In this document: positions 1-7,320 of the stretch, one piece after another
How positions within the stretch are numbered: the first letter of the stretch is position 1
Layout of the letters: each line of letters begins with the position of its first letter
Assembly (NCBI RefSeq): GCF_010728925.1
Contig: NZ_AP022608.1
Span: forward strand, 4,030,001 to 4,094,000
Source: Mycolicibacterium gadium
GTDB taxonomy: Bacteria > Actinomycetota > Actinomycetes > Mycobacteriales > Mycobacteriaceae
Length of the DNA stretch: 64,000 bases
Direction: 5' to 3'
The notes under the pieces: generated by a model
Seen by the model: only the letters and a program-made list of their open reading frames with translations
Told to the model about the DNA's origin: nothing
Databases searched by the model: none
Translations under genes and position numbers: made by a program

Positions 1-759
1 CAATTCGGTGCTGATGCCCTGCGCACGACTGGCTTCCACGATGTCGCTGATATCCGAGAACTCGAGGCTCTGCTGGCCGGGCACCGAATAGTCCCCGCCA
101 TCGATGACGTCGGCGTACTCGGCGATCGCAGGCACCACCGCGTGCAGCCAGTCCACGGCCCGGGCCGCGAACTCCTTGGTCGGCACACCCGCTGCGCCGA
201 CCATCGCCGCGCCGTGAAAGAACCCCGCGAACATGACGTACATCGATGACAGCAGGGCCAGGTCGTACAGCGACGCCATCCCCGCGGCGTCACCGAAATA
301 TTCTGTGTTTCCCCAGGATTCGAAGATCATGCGGTGGTCGTCGTAAAGCCGTCGCGAGCCGCTGTAGAGGACTCCGGCCGCGGGTGTGCCGATCATCTCG
401 GGGGTGGCCATGACGCCGCCGTCGAGGTAATCGGCGCCGATCGCGGCGGACCATCGGGCGAGTTCGCGGGCGCCGTCGGGGGACGTGGTGGTCAGGTTGA
501 GGATGGATTTTCCGGTGAGGCGATCGGCAAGCGGATCGAGCACGTCGTGCACCGACGCGTGGTCGAACAGGCACACCACGATCAGGTCGGCGTCTGTGGC
601 GGCAGCCGGCGTGTTCGCGGCGACGGCGCCGGCGTCGACGAGTGGTGCGGTCCTTGTGGCGGTGCGGTTCCACACGATCGTCGGATGGTCCGTGCGAAGG
701 ACGCCACCGGCCAGTGCCGAGCCCATCTCGCCGAGACCCAGAAAGCTCACGGTTGTCAT
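1..759 (-). CDS. NAD(P)-binding dehydrogenase, 6-phosphogluconate dehydrogenase-like / imine reductase type (partial, runs off left edge)
   Basis: The frame is open from an ATG at 759 to the left edge (253 codons), so the C-terminus is missing. The protein starts MTTVSFLGLGEMGSALAGG, a Rossmann glycine-rich loop (GLGEMG). A VWNRT segment follows, typical of NADP-binding members of the beta-hydroxyacid dehydrogenase superfamily, and then DADLIVVCLFD. The second half (MASLYDLALLSSMYVMFAGF and onward) resembles the helical domain of imine reductases and related NAD(P)-binding proteins. The substrate cannot be told from sequence. It is divergent from an HxlR regulator, with a palindrome between them, so redox-responsive control is plausible (inference). 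Confidence 0.8.
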   Translation of the reverse strand, partial: MTTVSFLGLGEMGSALAGGVLRTDHPTIVWNRTATRTAPLVDAGAVAANTPAAATDADLIVVCLFDHASVHDVLDPLADRLTGKSILNLTTTSPDGARELARWSAAIGADYLDGGVMATPEMIGTPAAGVLYSGSRRLYDDHRMIFESWGNTEYFGDAAGMASLYDLALLSSMYVMFAGFFHGAAMVGAAGVPTKEFAARAVDWLHAVVPAIAEYADVIDGGDYSVPGQQSLEFSDISDIVEASRAQGISTEL

Positions 760-793
760 GGCATCATCGTCGACGTGACGCACACTTTCCGAC

Positions 794-820
794 AAGTACC
801 CACTAAAAAGTGGGATACTT
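794..820. promoter_or_regulatory. Near-perfect inverted repeat, candidate HxlR operator
   Basis: AAGTACCCACT is followed by a 4-base spacer and AGTGGGATACTT. The arms are complementary apart from one extra A in the right arm. It lies in the 89-bp gap between the divergent oxidoreductase (start 759) and the HxlR gene (start 849). HxlR-family proteins are dimeric winged-helix regulators that usually bind such dyads next to their own genes. Assignment as operator is inferred from position. Confidence 0.6.
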
Positions 821-848
821 ACCTTATTGAAACTAATGGGGGTGAGCT

Positions 849-1187
849 GTGGCTTCGCTAGGCAAATTCACGTGCGGCCTGGACGCCGCGATGGCGGTGG
901 TCGACGGAAAGTGGAAGCCGCTGATCCTGTGGGAACTCCAGGAAGGACCCAAGCGGTTCAATGCACTGCATCGAAGCCTGCCCGGCATCTCTCAGAAGAT
1001 GCTGACCCAACACCTCAAGGAGTTGCAGCGTCACGGCGTCGTGCACCGCGAGAGCTATCACGAAGTGCCGCCCCGAGTGGAGTACTCGATGACCCCGGCC
1101 GGCGAGGAATTGCTGGAAGCACTTGGACCGCTTGGCGATTGGGCCACCAAGCACATCAAGCTGATCTGCGCCGCCGAGGCGGGCTGA
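849..1187 (+). CDS. HxlR-family winged helix-turn-helix transcriptional regulator
   Basis: 112 aa, GTG start with a GGGGGTGAG ribosome site just upstream. The whole length fits the HxlR domain: DGKWKPLILWEL near residues 19-30, KRFNALHRSLPGISQKML (recognition region), HGVVHRESY and VPPRVEYSMTPAG (the wing). A single Cys near residue 9 (KFTCGLD) sits where redox- or electrophile-sensing HxlR proteins carry their sensing cysteine, so thiol sensing is possible. The likely target is the divergent oxidoreductase at 1-759 and its own promoter, through the palindrome at 794-820. Confidence 0.88.
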   Translation: MASLGKFTCGLDAAMAVVDGKWKPLILWELQEGPKRFNALHRSLPGISQKMLTQHLKELQRHGVVHRESYHEVPPRVEYSMTPAGEELLEALGPLGDWATKHIKLICAAEAG

Positions 1188-1188
1188 G

Positions 1189-1602
1189 TCAGCTGTCCTG
1201 TTCGGCCAGCCACCGTTCGGCGCGGCGTTTCGATGCCCGCGACAACCAGGCGTCCTGGATCAGCTCGGTGAGTTCGGCCCTGCCGATCGACGATAACCTG
1301 CTGGCGCGCACGAGAACCGAAAGATGGCCGTCGAAACGGTCCGTAGTGAAAAACGGCGAGTCCGGGTCCTGGATGAGCGCCAGCTTGTCGGCTTCCGACT
1401 CGACCCAGATCATGATGACGTCGGTATACCGCTCACCGGTGTCGGGATCTTCTGCGTCGGGCTGAGGCGTGCGGAAGAACACGAACGACTTGCCGCCCAC
1501 CTGGTAGATCGGGTTGCCTTTGGGGCCTTCGATCCGATTCGTGTGCGGCATCGAGGCGGCGATCTCGTGCACGTCGGCGACGCGCGCGGGGCGGTCACGC
1601 AT
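1189..1602 (-). CDS. MmcQ/YjbR family protein
   Basis: 137 aa from the ATG at 1602, chosen because it overlaps the phosphoesterase stop by 8 bases (ATGCGTGA), a usual arrangement for coupled genes. The protein has the YjbR features: conserved PKGNPIYQVGGKSFVFFR, VIMIWVESEADKLALI and FFTTDRFDGHLSVLVRASRLS. This is a small CyaY-like fold of unknown cellular function, sometimes annotated as DNA-binding. It is the second gene of a minus-strand pair with the phosphoesterase. Confidence 0.8.
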   Translation of the reverse strand: MRDRPARVADVHEIAASMPHTNRIEGPKGNPIYQVGGKSFVFFRTPQPDAEDPDTGERYTDVIMIWVESEADKLALIQDPDSPFFTTDRFDGHLSVLVRASRLSSIGRAELTELIQDAWLSRASKRRAERWLAEQDS

Positions 1603-2098
1603 AGCGCCCCAACCGGTGCAGCACGACATCGGAGAGGGTGCCGTCGTGCACGGTCGCGGTCATGTACGTGCAGAATTCCTGGCGCCTGCGATCGGTCGGT
1701 GAGCCCGGATTGAGCAGTCGCAGGCCGGTTTTCGCAGTCGTGTCCCACGGGATGTGGCTGTGCCCGAAGACCAGCACATCGGTGTCGGGATACAGCTTGG
1801 CCATCCTCGCGTCGCGGCCGCCCGCCGCCCCGGTCTCATGTGTGACGGTGAAGCGCACACCTTCGAGTGTGACGTCCGCACGTTCGGGAAGCCGGATCCG
1901 CAACTCGGCGCCGTCATTGTTGCCCCAACAGGCGATCAACCGCTGGGCGCGAGCTTCGAGGGTGTCGAGCAGGGACGGCTCCACCCAGTCGCCGGCGTGC
2001 ATCACCACGTCGGCTTGCGCGACTTCGTCCCACACCCGCGCGGGTAGGTCGCGGGCGCGCTTGGGAACGTGGGTATCGGCGATGAGCAGAAGCCGCAC
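1595..2098 (-). CDS. YfcE/MJ0936-type metallophosphoesterase
   Basis: 167 aa, complete. It has the full set of metal-binding motifs of the calcineurin-like superfamily: IADTH near the N-terminus, HAGDWV, WGNND, VTHE and the GHSH pair before LNPGSPTDRR. YfcE-type enzymes are metal-dependent phosphodiesterases or phosphatases. The physiological substrate is unknown. It is probably co-transcribed with the YjbR gene that overlaps its 3' end. Confidence 0.88.
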   Translation of the reverse strand: MRLLLIADTHVPKRARDLPARVWDEVAQADVVMHAGDWVEPSLLDTLEARAQRLIACWGNNDGAELRIRLPERADVTLEGVRFTVTHETGAAGGRDARMAKLYPDTDVLVFGHSHIPWDTTAKTGLRLLNPGSPTDRRRQEFCTYMTATVHDGTLSDVVLHRLGRYA

Positions 2099-2107
2099 CG
2101 CCCCAAT

Positions 2108-2668
2108 CTAGCGGCCCGACCGCGGTTGCCATCCCGGCGGCGGATCTTCACCCACCCGGCCGTCGACGGCCTCGCGGATCAGGTCGGCGTGGCCGGTGTG
2201 CCTGCTGTATTCCTCGATGAAGTCGCACAGCAGGCGGCGCAGGCTCGCATGGTTGCCGTCACCGTCGGAGACGTGGACCAGCTGGTCGAGTCCGCCCCGA
2301 GCCAACGCGACGTCGAGGCGGGTGCGGGACCGCGCCACCGCGTCCTCCCACAGCGCGTACAGCGCCTCCGGCGGGTCGGCGGCCGCCGACGTGAACTCCC
2401 AGTCGTCGGTGCCGTCCCACAGCGTCTGCCACGGCTCACCGACCGGCTCGCCGGTGAGCTTCTGGGTGAAGATGTAGTCCTCGTTGATCGCCATGTGCTT
2501 GAGCAGACCGCCGAGCGTCATCGCAGAGGCCCCGATGCGTGTCTGCAGTCCGGCCGCGTCGAGGTCGTCGGTCTTCCAGCGAAACGTCGCCCGCTGCCGC
2601 TCGAGCGCACCGACCAGATGCTCGACCTCGGTGCCGGCCAGCGGCGGTTCCCACGGGGTTTCGGTCAT
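2108..2668 (-). CDS. DinB-family (DUF664-like) four-helix protein
   Basis: 186 aa from the ATG at 2668. A longer in-frame reading upstream would run into tRNA-derived sequence, so the internal ATG is preferred. The protein resembles the DinB/DUF664 class of four-helix proteins: TLGGLLKHMAINEDYIF near residues 50-66 supplies one of the histidines, and the C-terminal YSRHTGHADLIREAVDG motif supplies two more for a metal site. Mycobacterial members are often linked to small-thiol (mycothiol or bacillithiol-like) chemistry, but no substrate can be assigned here. Confidence 0.8.
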   Translation of the reverse strand: MTETPWEPPLAGTEVEHLVGALERQRATFRWKTDDLDAAGLQTRIGASAMTLGGLLKHMAINEDYIFTQKLTGEPVGEPWQTLWDGTDDWEFTSAAADPPEALYALWEDAVARSRTRLDVALARGGLDQLVHVSDGDGNHASLRRLLCDFIEEYSRHTGHADLIREAVDGRVGEDPPPGWQPRSGR

Positions 2669-2694
2669 ACAGCCACCGTAGGCACCTTGAGCGC

Positions 2695-2716
2695 GCGCGC
2701 CCGAAGGGATTCGAAC
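2695..2716 (-). repeat. tRNA-Arg 3'-end direct repeat, distal copy (candidate attachment-site remnant)
   Basis: Twenty-two bases match positions 10688-10709 with one mismatch, in the same orientation. The later copy is the T-arm and acceptor 3' end of the intact tRNA-Arg(ACG). On the minus strand the sequence just 5' (up to about 2750) also looks like degraded tRNA (GAGCGCATCGCTTCAGATG), but the T-stem has a mismatch and there is no 5' half. It is therefore a remnant, not a gene. Integrative elements that enter tRNA 3' ends leave exactly such a repeat at their far end. Confidence 0.55.
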
Positions 2717-2760
2717 CGTTACCGTGGAGTCCATCTGAAGCGATGCGCTCCACAGCAGCA

Positions 2761-2776
2761 GCGTGATTACTCACGC
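2761..2776 (-). terminator. Perfect hairpin at the 3' end of tnpB
   Basis: GCGTGA, a 4-base loop, then TCACGC: a perfect 6-bp stem that spans the tnpB stop codon. It could be a transcription terminator, or the terminal hairpin of the omega RNA that usually overlaps the 3' end of tnpB. Sequence alone does not decide between them. Confidence 0.4.
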
Positions 2777-3171
2777 AGCGTTGCCCACGCGGGGCTTCCC
2801 GTGGCGGTACCCACTGCCGACTTGACCGGCCTTCTGCGGGTTTCCAGCGGGCTCGTTTAGCGTCGCCCCGCAACTCGGGGAGGACGTGCCACCTGCAGCT
2901 TGGCTGGCAAGTGCAGCCAAGTTGCGAGCAGCATTTAGGTCGCGATCCAGCGTGACCCCGCACGTCTCGCAGTGATAGACACGTTCGGAGAGGCGCAGTT
3001 TGGCTTTCGTTGCGCCACATCCCGAACACAATTTTGAGCTGGCGTAGAACCGGTCGGCGACGATGAGCTCGCCCCCGCGCCACTGGGACTTATACGAAAG
3101 TTGTCGCCGTAATTCGCCCCAGCCAGCCCCGGCAATCCGGCGCGCCAACCTGCGGTTGTGCAGCATGCCCG
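2771..3171 (-). pseudogene. tnpB (OrfB) C-terminal part, separated from its N-terminal part
   Basis: Reading from the junction the peptide begins GMLHNRRLARRIAGAGW and continues to the TnpB zinc ribbon (CSGCG ... CETCG) and the third RuvC motif DRDLNAARNL, ending at a stop at 2771. The matching N-terminal part is at 9526-10484 and ends VIEDLNIAG. Joining them across the shared CGGG gives the expected family sequence (DLNIAG-MLHNRR). tnpB was therefore cut by the 3172-9525 insertion. TnpB is an RNA-guided nuclease of IS200/IS605 and IS607 elements. This copy cannot make a full protein. Confidence 0.88.
3168..3171. repeat. Target-site duplication CCCG, left copy
   Basis: CCCG precedes the IS end TGAGG at 3172. 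The same four bases follow the right IS end (CCTCA) at 9526-9529. The duplicated bases restore the tnpB reading frame when one copy is removed. IS3-family elements make 3-5 bp duplications. Confidence 0.75.
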
Positions 3172-3275
3172 TGAGGGGGACCCGTTTGGTGGTCCAGTCG
3201 CTATGCGGCTTGGGGTTGGTGGGTCGTGGTTTATTGTAGGGCGAATTGACTAGGGGTGAGTTCGCCGCGGCCGGA
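3172..3275 (-). mobile_element. IS3-family element, truncated terminal fragment (copy 1)
   Basis: The fragment has the IS end and the last codons of orfB (RPHSGRGELTPSQFALQ), closely matching the complete copy (RPHSAHGELTPAEFALQ). Similarity to the complete copy stops at about 3275, just after GGAGTGGGGTCTG. The copy lacks roughly 11 bp present near the end of copy 2, so the two copies are diverged and not a recent duplicate. Confidence 0.8.
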
Positions 3276-3309
3276 GTGGGGTCTGGTCGACTCGATCCTC
3301 CGGCAACAC

Positions 3310-3352
3310 GAGGAATAGTCAAGACCTGATCCACAGGTCTTGACTATTCCTC
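3310..3352. repeat. Perfect 19-bp inverted repeat with 5-base loop
   Basis: The left arm is 3310-3328 (starts GAGGAATAGTC), the loop is ATCCA, and the right arm is 3334-3352. All 19 pairs are perfect. It has no T-tract and no gene ends nearby apart from the IS fragment, so it is not an obvious terminator. It could be a remnant of another mobile-element end pair, a recombination site or a structured RNA. Confidence 0.75.
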
Positions 3353-3614
3353 CCTGTCTCGAAACCGGCGGCGTGGTTTCCACGCTCAGGTTGATCCGCC
3401 GAGGTCTCCTGAGTAGCGCAGCGAATCTGGTCCCTGCCGAAGTAGGTTGCTCACCCACGTTGGGCCCGCGCTGATGGGGGTCCGGCGCGGTGTGGGGCCT
3501 GGTACACAGTGGTGCGGCGAGCCCGCGAGCGCGGAGATCATCTTGCTGCACCGCAGTCAGATTCGCTGCCAGCGCCGAGCGCCATCGCCGTTGCAGGCTG
3601 GCTTGATGGACCGG

Positions 3615-3651
3615 GGGCACGGCGGATGGGACGGGTCAGTCCGCCGTGCCC
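3615..3651 (-). terminator. Hairpin downstream of the AhpD-like gene
   Basis: The arms GGGCACGGCGGA and TCCGCCGTGCCC are perfectly complementary over 12 bp with a 13-base loop. They lie 7 bases beyond the stop of the minus-strand gene at 3658. There is no U-tract, which is common for mycobacterial terminators. Confidence 0.65.
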
Positions 3652-3657
3652 GATCGA

Positions 3658-4194
3658 TCACGGTTCTACGAGTGGGAAGTCAATCTCGGTGTGCGCCACG
3701 TTGTTGAAGTAGTTGGTCAGCACGTTGAGTGCGACATGGCCTATCACCTCAGCGATCTCGGCGTCGCTGGCGCCTGCTCGGCGCACGGCCTCGCGATCAG
3801 CATCACCGATCTGGCCGCGCTGTTCGTTGACCGCCACGGCGAAGGCAAGTATCGCAGCGGTTTTCCGGTCGTCGGCATCGGCCTTGCGGGCGGCGTCGAC
3901 CTGTTCGGAGCTCAGCCCGGCAATCCGCTGGCCGGTGTAGCTGTGCGCCGACAGGCAGTAGGAGCAACCATTGGATTGCGCGACAGCGATGGCCAGACGT
4001 TCTCGGGTAGCAACAGGAAGCACACCGCTTTCCAGGCTGGCAACCAAGCCCAGGTACCCCCGAAGCAGCGCCGGGCTGTTGGCCATCGCCCGAGTCAGAT
4101 TGGGAACAGCGCCAAGTGTTCGTTTCGCCGCCGACAGCGCCTCCGCCTGATCGGTCGTCGCGTTCGCGTTGGTGACGAGGGGCATGGTGCTCAT
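3658..4194 (-). CDS. Carboxymuconolactone decarboxylase / AhpD-like alkylhydroperoxidase domain protein
   Basis: 178 aa, with a ribosome site GGAGGAAATT before the ATG. The AhpD core is present: ERLAIAVAQSNGCSYCLSAHSYTG near residues 66-90 carries the CxxC redox pair and the downstream His. Later segments are AILAFAVAVNEQRG and AEVIGHVALNVLTNYFNNVA. AhpD-type proteins use the CxxC pair for peroxide reduction or related thiol chemistry. It is divergent from the ECF sigma gene, with 112 bp between the starts. Both are cargo of the composite insertion. A strong hairpin follows its stop. Confidence 0.88.
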   Translation of the reverse strand: MSTMPLVTNANATTDQAEALSAAKRTLGAVPNLTRAMANSPALLRGYLGLVASLESGVLPVATRERLAIAVAQSNGCSYCLSAHSYTGQRIAGLSSEQVDAARKADADDRKTAAILAFAVAVNEQRGQIGDADREAVRRAGASDAEIAEVIGHVALNVLTNYFNNVAHTEIDFPLVEP

Positions 4195-4306
4195 AATTTC
4201 CTCCAGTATCCGGAATCGTCTGGACCTCGCCGCTGTTCACATCGGCGGGGCTAGTGTTCAGACACCGCAATGCCGTGCCGTGTTACAACCGGAGGTAACC
4301 AACTTC

Positions 4307-4990
4307 GTGGAGCGAGTATTCGAGACACCCGTGGCGGCACGCGCTGCACGCTTGCGCACGGTTATCGACGATCGATGGGCCACCGACGAGGACCTGATCG
4401 CGGCTCTTCGGGCGGGTGACAAGGACGCGTTCCGAGCCCTCGTCGACACGCTGCACGCGCCGCTAGTGCGGCTGGCACGGATGTATGTATCCACCGCCAC
4501 CGCGGAGGACGCCGTGCAAGACACCTGGGTGTCGGTGGTACGTTCCATCGGCTCCTTTGAGGGCCGTGCGAGCCTCAAGACCTGGGTGTTTCGGGTGATG
4601 CTGAACCGGGTGCGCACACTGGCCCGCAGGGAATCAACAACTGTGCCGTTCGCCACTGCGGGGTTCGAGTCTGACTCGCGTCCTTCGGTCGATCCACGGC
4701 GGCTCGTTCATCCCGACCTCGGCGCGCACCACTGGGTCGGCGTGCCAGCCCGCTGGGATCTGCTGCCCGAGCAGCGGCTGATGTCGGCCGAGGTGCGCTC
4801 GGTGATCGCTGACGCCCTGCAGAAAGTTCCGAGCGCCCAGCGTGAGGTGCTGACCATGCGTGATATCGAAGGGTGGTCAAGCGGGGAAACCTGCGACGCA
4901 CTTGGCATCTCAGCGGTGAACCAGCGGGTACTACTGCATCGGGGCCGTGCCAGCCTGCGCGCCGTATTGGAGGACTATCTCAATGACTGA
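4307..4990 (+). CDS. ECF-family RNA polymerase sigma factor
   Basis: 227 aa from a GTG at 4307 preceded by GGAGG. A further 46 in-frame codons upstream do not look like sigma sequence. Region 2 is FRALVDTLHAPLVRLARMY through TAEDAVQDTWVSVVRSI and LKTWVFRVMLNRVRT. Region 4 is VPSAQREVLTMRDIEGW through GISAVNQRVLLHRGRASLR. There is no region 3 and no N-terminal extension, which defines the ECF group. The stop overlaps the start of a zinc-finger anti-sigma gene, so the pair is translationally coupled. The target promoter is unknown; the divergent AhpD-like gene is a candidate. Confidence 0.92.
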   Translation: MERVFETPVAARAARLRTVIDDRWATDEDLIAALRAGDKDAFRALVDTLHAPLVRLARMYVSTATAEDAVQDTWVSVVRSIGSFEGRASLKTWVFRVMLNRVRTLARRESTTVPFATAGFESDSRPSVDPRRLVHPDLGAHHWVGVPARWDLLPEQRLMSAEVRSVIADALQKVPSAQREVLTMRDIEGWSSGETCDALGISAVNQRVLLHRGRASLRAVLEDYLND

Positions 4991-5255
4991 GGACGACTTC
5001 GTCAGCAACGAATTGCGGATCACCTGTTCGGACGCGGTGGCGCTGGTCACCGAGTATCTGGAGGACGCGCTCGAAGATGCGGATCTGCGTCGATTCGAGC
5101 AGCACCTCGGTGGATGTCAGGCATGTCGGGTGTACGTCGACCAGATCCGTCGAACCGTGTGGATCGCCGCGGCGGCGCGCGATGAATCGGTGGAGGTACG
5201 GCCGGCGAACCTCGACGCGCTCATGGCGGAATTTGAACGACTCAACCGGAACTGA
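4983..5255 (+). CDS. Zinc-finger anti-sigma factor
   Basis: 90 aa. The ATG at 4983 overlaps the sigma stop by 8 bases. The N-terminal half has the ZAS signature H-x3-C-x2-C (QHLGGCQAC) preceded by VTEYLEDALEDADLRRFE, as in anti-sigma factors that hold ECF factors inactive. No transmembrane segment is visible, so it is likely cytoplasmic, and the zinc site could release the sigma factor on oxidation (family knowledge). It is probably in one operon with the sigma gene and the following DUF4383 gene. Confidence 0.88.
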   Translation: MTEDDFVSNELRITCSDAVALVTEYLEDALEDADLRRFEQHLGGCQACRVYVDQIRRTVWIAAAARDESVEVRPANLDALMAEFERLNRN

Positions 5256-5338
5256 GACTCGTTGTAACGCCTGGCCCGGCTCGCGAGTCGATACCTGCGA
5301 CGGCCGCAAACTAGCGGCCCGCCCGGAAGGAAATCGTC

Positions 5339-5752
5339 ATGACCCGCAACCAAATTTTTGCCTACGCGTCCGCGGCCATCTATTTCGCCGCCGGAATCAT
5401 CGGCTTCGCGGTGACCGGCTTCACCAGCGAACACCACACGAAGGTCCTGGTCCTCGCAGTGAACCCGATGCACAACATCGTGCACCTGGTATTGGGGGCG
5501 GCGTGGCTGGGCGCTGCACTGATGCCCTCGATCACCCGCACCGCCAACGTGGTTCTCGGCATCGGCCTGCTGGCCGCATTCGTGCTCGGGGTCTCGGGTG
5601 TGTTGGGCTTTCTCAACATTCATTCGATCGGCGAACCCGACAACTACCTGCACCTCGTGTACGGCGCCCTGAGCATCCTCGTGGGCTGGAAACTCACCGA
5701 CACCGCTAGCCGCGGTCGTACCCCGCGCGTGAACCAGGCCATAGTTCGGTGA
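5339..5752 (+). CDS. DUF4383 membrane protein
   Basis: 137 aa with four hydrophobic segments (about residues 8-28, 45-62, 70-92 and 106-122). The DUF4383 signature NPMHNIVHLVLGAAW is present, as is the second DNYLHLVYGALSILVGW motif. The ribosome site is GGAAGGAAA. It starts 83 bp after the anti-sigma gene, on the same strand, so it is probably controlled by or co-transcribed with the sigma pair. Function is unknown. DUF4383 proteins are common in actinobacteria and often sit near stress genes. Confidence 0.85.
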   Translation: MTRNQIFAYASAAIYFAAGIIGFAVTGFTSEHHTKVLVLAVNPMHNIVHLVLGAAWLGAALMPSITRTANVVLGIGLLAAFVLGVSGVLGFLNIHSIGEPDNYLHLVYGALSILVGWKLTDTASRGRTPRVNQAIVR

Positions 5753-6057
5753 ACCGACGATGGACCCTGCTGCGCTGATGTCTGTGTGACCCAGCTCGGG
5801 GGCCTTCCGCCCAGTGTCGGCCGGGGCCGGGCAGCTAAGCCAAGGGAGTGGGCGGGTGCCCGGCCCGTGAGCCTCCCCAGTGGGTGTGGTGCCGTGGGCG
5901 CCAGGTCGCCAAACGTGTACGGGCAGCTTGTTGAACTGCGTTGGCAGCTAAGACCAGGACGGGCTTGGGCGCTTGGGTGCGACCAGCCCCATTTTGCACT
6001 GGGTGCAGCCGGGGGTGAGCCGCGAAGCCGAGGCCCGAGCCCGGCGCCCGCGCGCGC
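5753..6057. other. No gene recognised
   Basis: This 305-bp gap lies between convergent genes (DUF4383 and the methyltransferase). Open frames exist on both strands, but codon use and composition do not support a protein. No clear terminator or repeat was found. Confidence 0.4.
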
Positions 6058-6828
6058 TCAGCTCGGCCGGTGTGCCACAAAGACGAAAAAGTGGGCGTCG
6101 GGCGCCGCCGTGTGGCCGTCCGCTCCAACTGCGTGAACGTCCGCGAAGCCGGCCTCATCGAGCATCGCCGCGAACTGCGCCTGAGTCCACCAGTGGCGCA
6201 CCCAGTCCCGCTCGAGCGTCTCGGTGGTGCCGTCGGCGGCGACCCGCTCGAGACGCAGGGTGCTGCGATGGCTGCGGGCCTCGGGGTCGATGGCCATCGC
6301 CATCACGCGCACGCGCAGGGTCGCGCCGTCCGGGCCCAGCGTCTCGCGCGTGATCGGTGACCGAAGGTCCGGGTCTGGCACCTCGAGCGGGATCAGCACG
6401 CGCCCGCCCGGCTCGAGGTGCGCCGCCATGGCGTCGAGGGTGCGTCGGGCGTCCTCGTCGCTGGTGAGCAACGTGAAGCTCGCGCCGGCCAGGAAGATCG
6501 CGCGGTAGCGGTGAGGCAGGTCGAGGTCCTGCATACGCTGCTCGAACAGCGTGACGTCGAGACCTCGGCGTGTGGCCTCGGCATGGCAACGCGCGAGCAT
6601 CTCGGACGAGGCATCGACCCCGTGCACGTCGTAGCCCCGCGCGAGCAGCTCGAGCAGGGGCAGGCCCGAGCCGCAACAGAGCTCGAGGGCGGGGGCGCCT
6701 GCGGCGTCCAGGAAGCACACGTAATCGTCTGCCTTGGCGTGCTCGCTCGCCAGCGGCTCGTAGAGTTCGGCCACCAGCCCCGAGTAGAACAGGGCCGGGT
6801 CGTGGTCGGCGGCGGACTTCGCGCTCAT
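6058..6828 (-). CDS. Class I SAM-dependent methyltransferase
   Basis: 256 aa from the ATG at 6828. The SAM-binding motif I is ALELCCGSGLPLLELLARG (near residues 48-66), followed by DVHGVDASSEMLARC (motif post-I), RAIFLAGASFTLL and LEPGGRVLIPLEVPDP. The C-terminal RDWVRHWWTQAQFAAMLDEAGFADV closes the fold. The substrate cannot be predicted; small-molecule methylation is most likely. It is within the cargo of the composite insertion and has no close same-strand neighbour. Confidence 0.88.
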   Translation of the reverse strand: MSAKSAADHDPALFYSGLVAELYEPLASEHAKADDYVCFLDAAGAPALELCCGSGLPLLELLARGYDVHGVDASSEMLARCHAEATRRGLDVTLFEQRMQDLDLPHRYRAIFLAGASFTLLTSDEDARRTLDAMAAHLEPGGRVLIPLEVPDPDLRSPITRETLGPDGATLRVRVMAMAIDPEARSHRSTLRLERVAADGTTETLERDWVRHWWTQAQFAAMLDEAGFADVHAVGADGHTAAPDAHFFVFVAHRPS

Positions 6829-7079
6829 GCGTCGAAGTCCGCTGAGTGGATGCCGATCGGCGACGATGCGACGTCGCACCGCGGCGGCGCTGCGCTTACG
6901 CGCGTGGTGGGCGGTGTGCACGAGGCAGCCCAGGCGATTTCGCGGCCCGCTGGCGAGCACCAGGTCGCGCACGCCGATGTCGGACGATGCGCGCATCGGG
7001 TATGGGTTCGTTTGTCTCGCTGACGGCGGCGTGGGTAGGCGATGCGGACGCGCCGGCACCCCAGGTTCGTGGTGGGTTT

Positions 7080-7259
7080 CTAGCCGAGTGCCGCAGGGCC
7101 ACCAGCGAACTCGCGAACCGGGAGAATCAGTCCGCGGAATAGCGCGAGATGCGTGCGAGGAGCCTTGCCGGTCCACTTGTTGCCTCCGTCCGCGATCGCC
7201 GTTGCCAGCTTTTCGGCAGTGGCATCGACGGAGCACCTCGGTGCAGACCATATTTCCAA
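7080..7259 (-). CDS. Possible small protein, 59 aa (doubtful)
   Basis: A frame from a TTG at 7259, with GGAGG immediately upstream, runs to a TAG at 7080. It encodes a peptide containing EKLATAIADGGNKWTGKAP and FRGLILPVREFAGGPAALG. Composition is balanced and third positions are GC-rich, unlike shadow frames nearby. I do not recognise a family. It could be a gene remnant; the start is uncertain and the Shine-Dalgarno spacing is too short. Confidence 0.25.
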   Translation of the reverse strand: MEIWSAPRCSVDATAEKLATAIADGGNKWTGKAPRTHLALFRGLILPVREFAGGPAALG

Positions 7260-7320
7260 TCCTCCGCTCCGCGGGCGATAAAGTTGCCCGCGCGGTGTAA
7301 CGCTGCAGGGTATCGGGGCG

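Larger units (their letters stand above)
3276..3657. other. Non-coding stretch with two strong hairpins
   Basis: Between the truncated IS end and the AhpD-like gene I see no convincing protein. The stretch holds a perfect 19-bp inverted repeat (3310-3352) and a 12-bp hairpin (3615-3651), described separately. The remainder may be decayed mobile-element sequence. Confidence 0.5.

Noticed and set aside
2697..2770. A complete tRNA gene at the distal repeat
   Set aside because: Only the 3' part is tRNA-like. The T-stem has a mismatch, and no 5' acceptor half or proper D-arm can be found, so it is treated as a remnant.
5786..6136. Plus-strand frame of 116 codons
   Set aside because: It overlaps the 3' end of the methyltransferase on the other strand, has arginine-, proline- and glycine-rich random composition and no recognisable motif.
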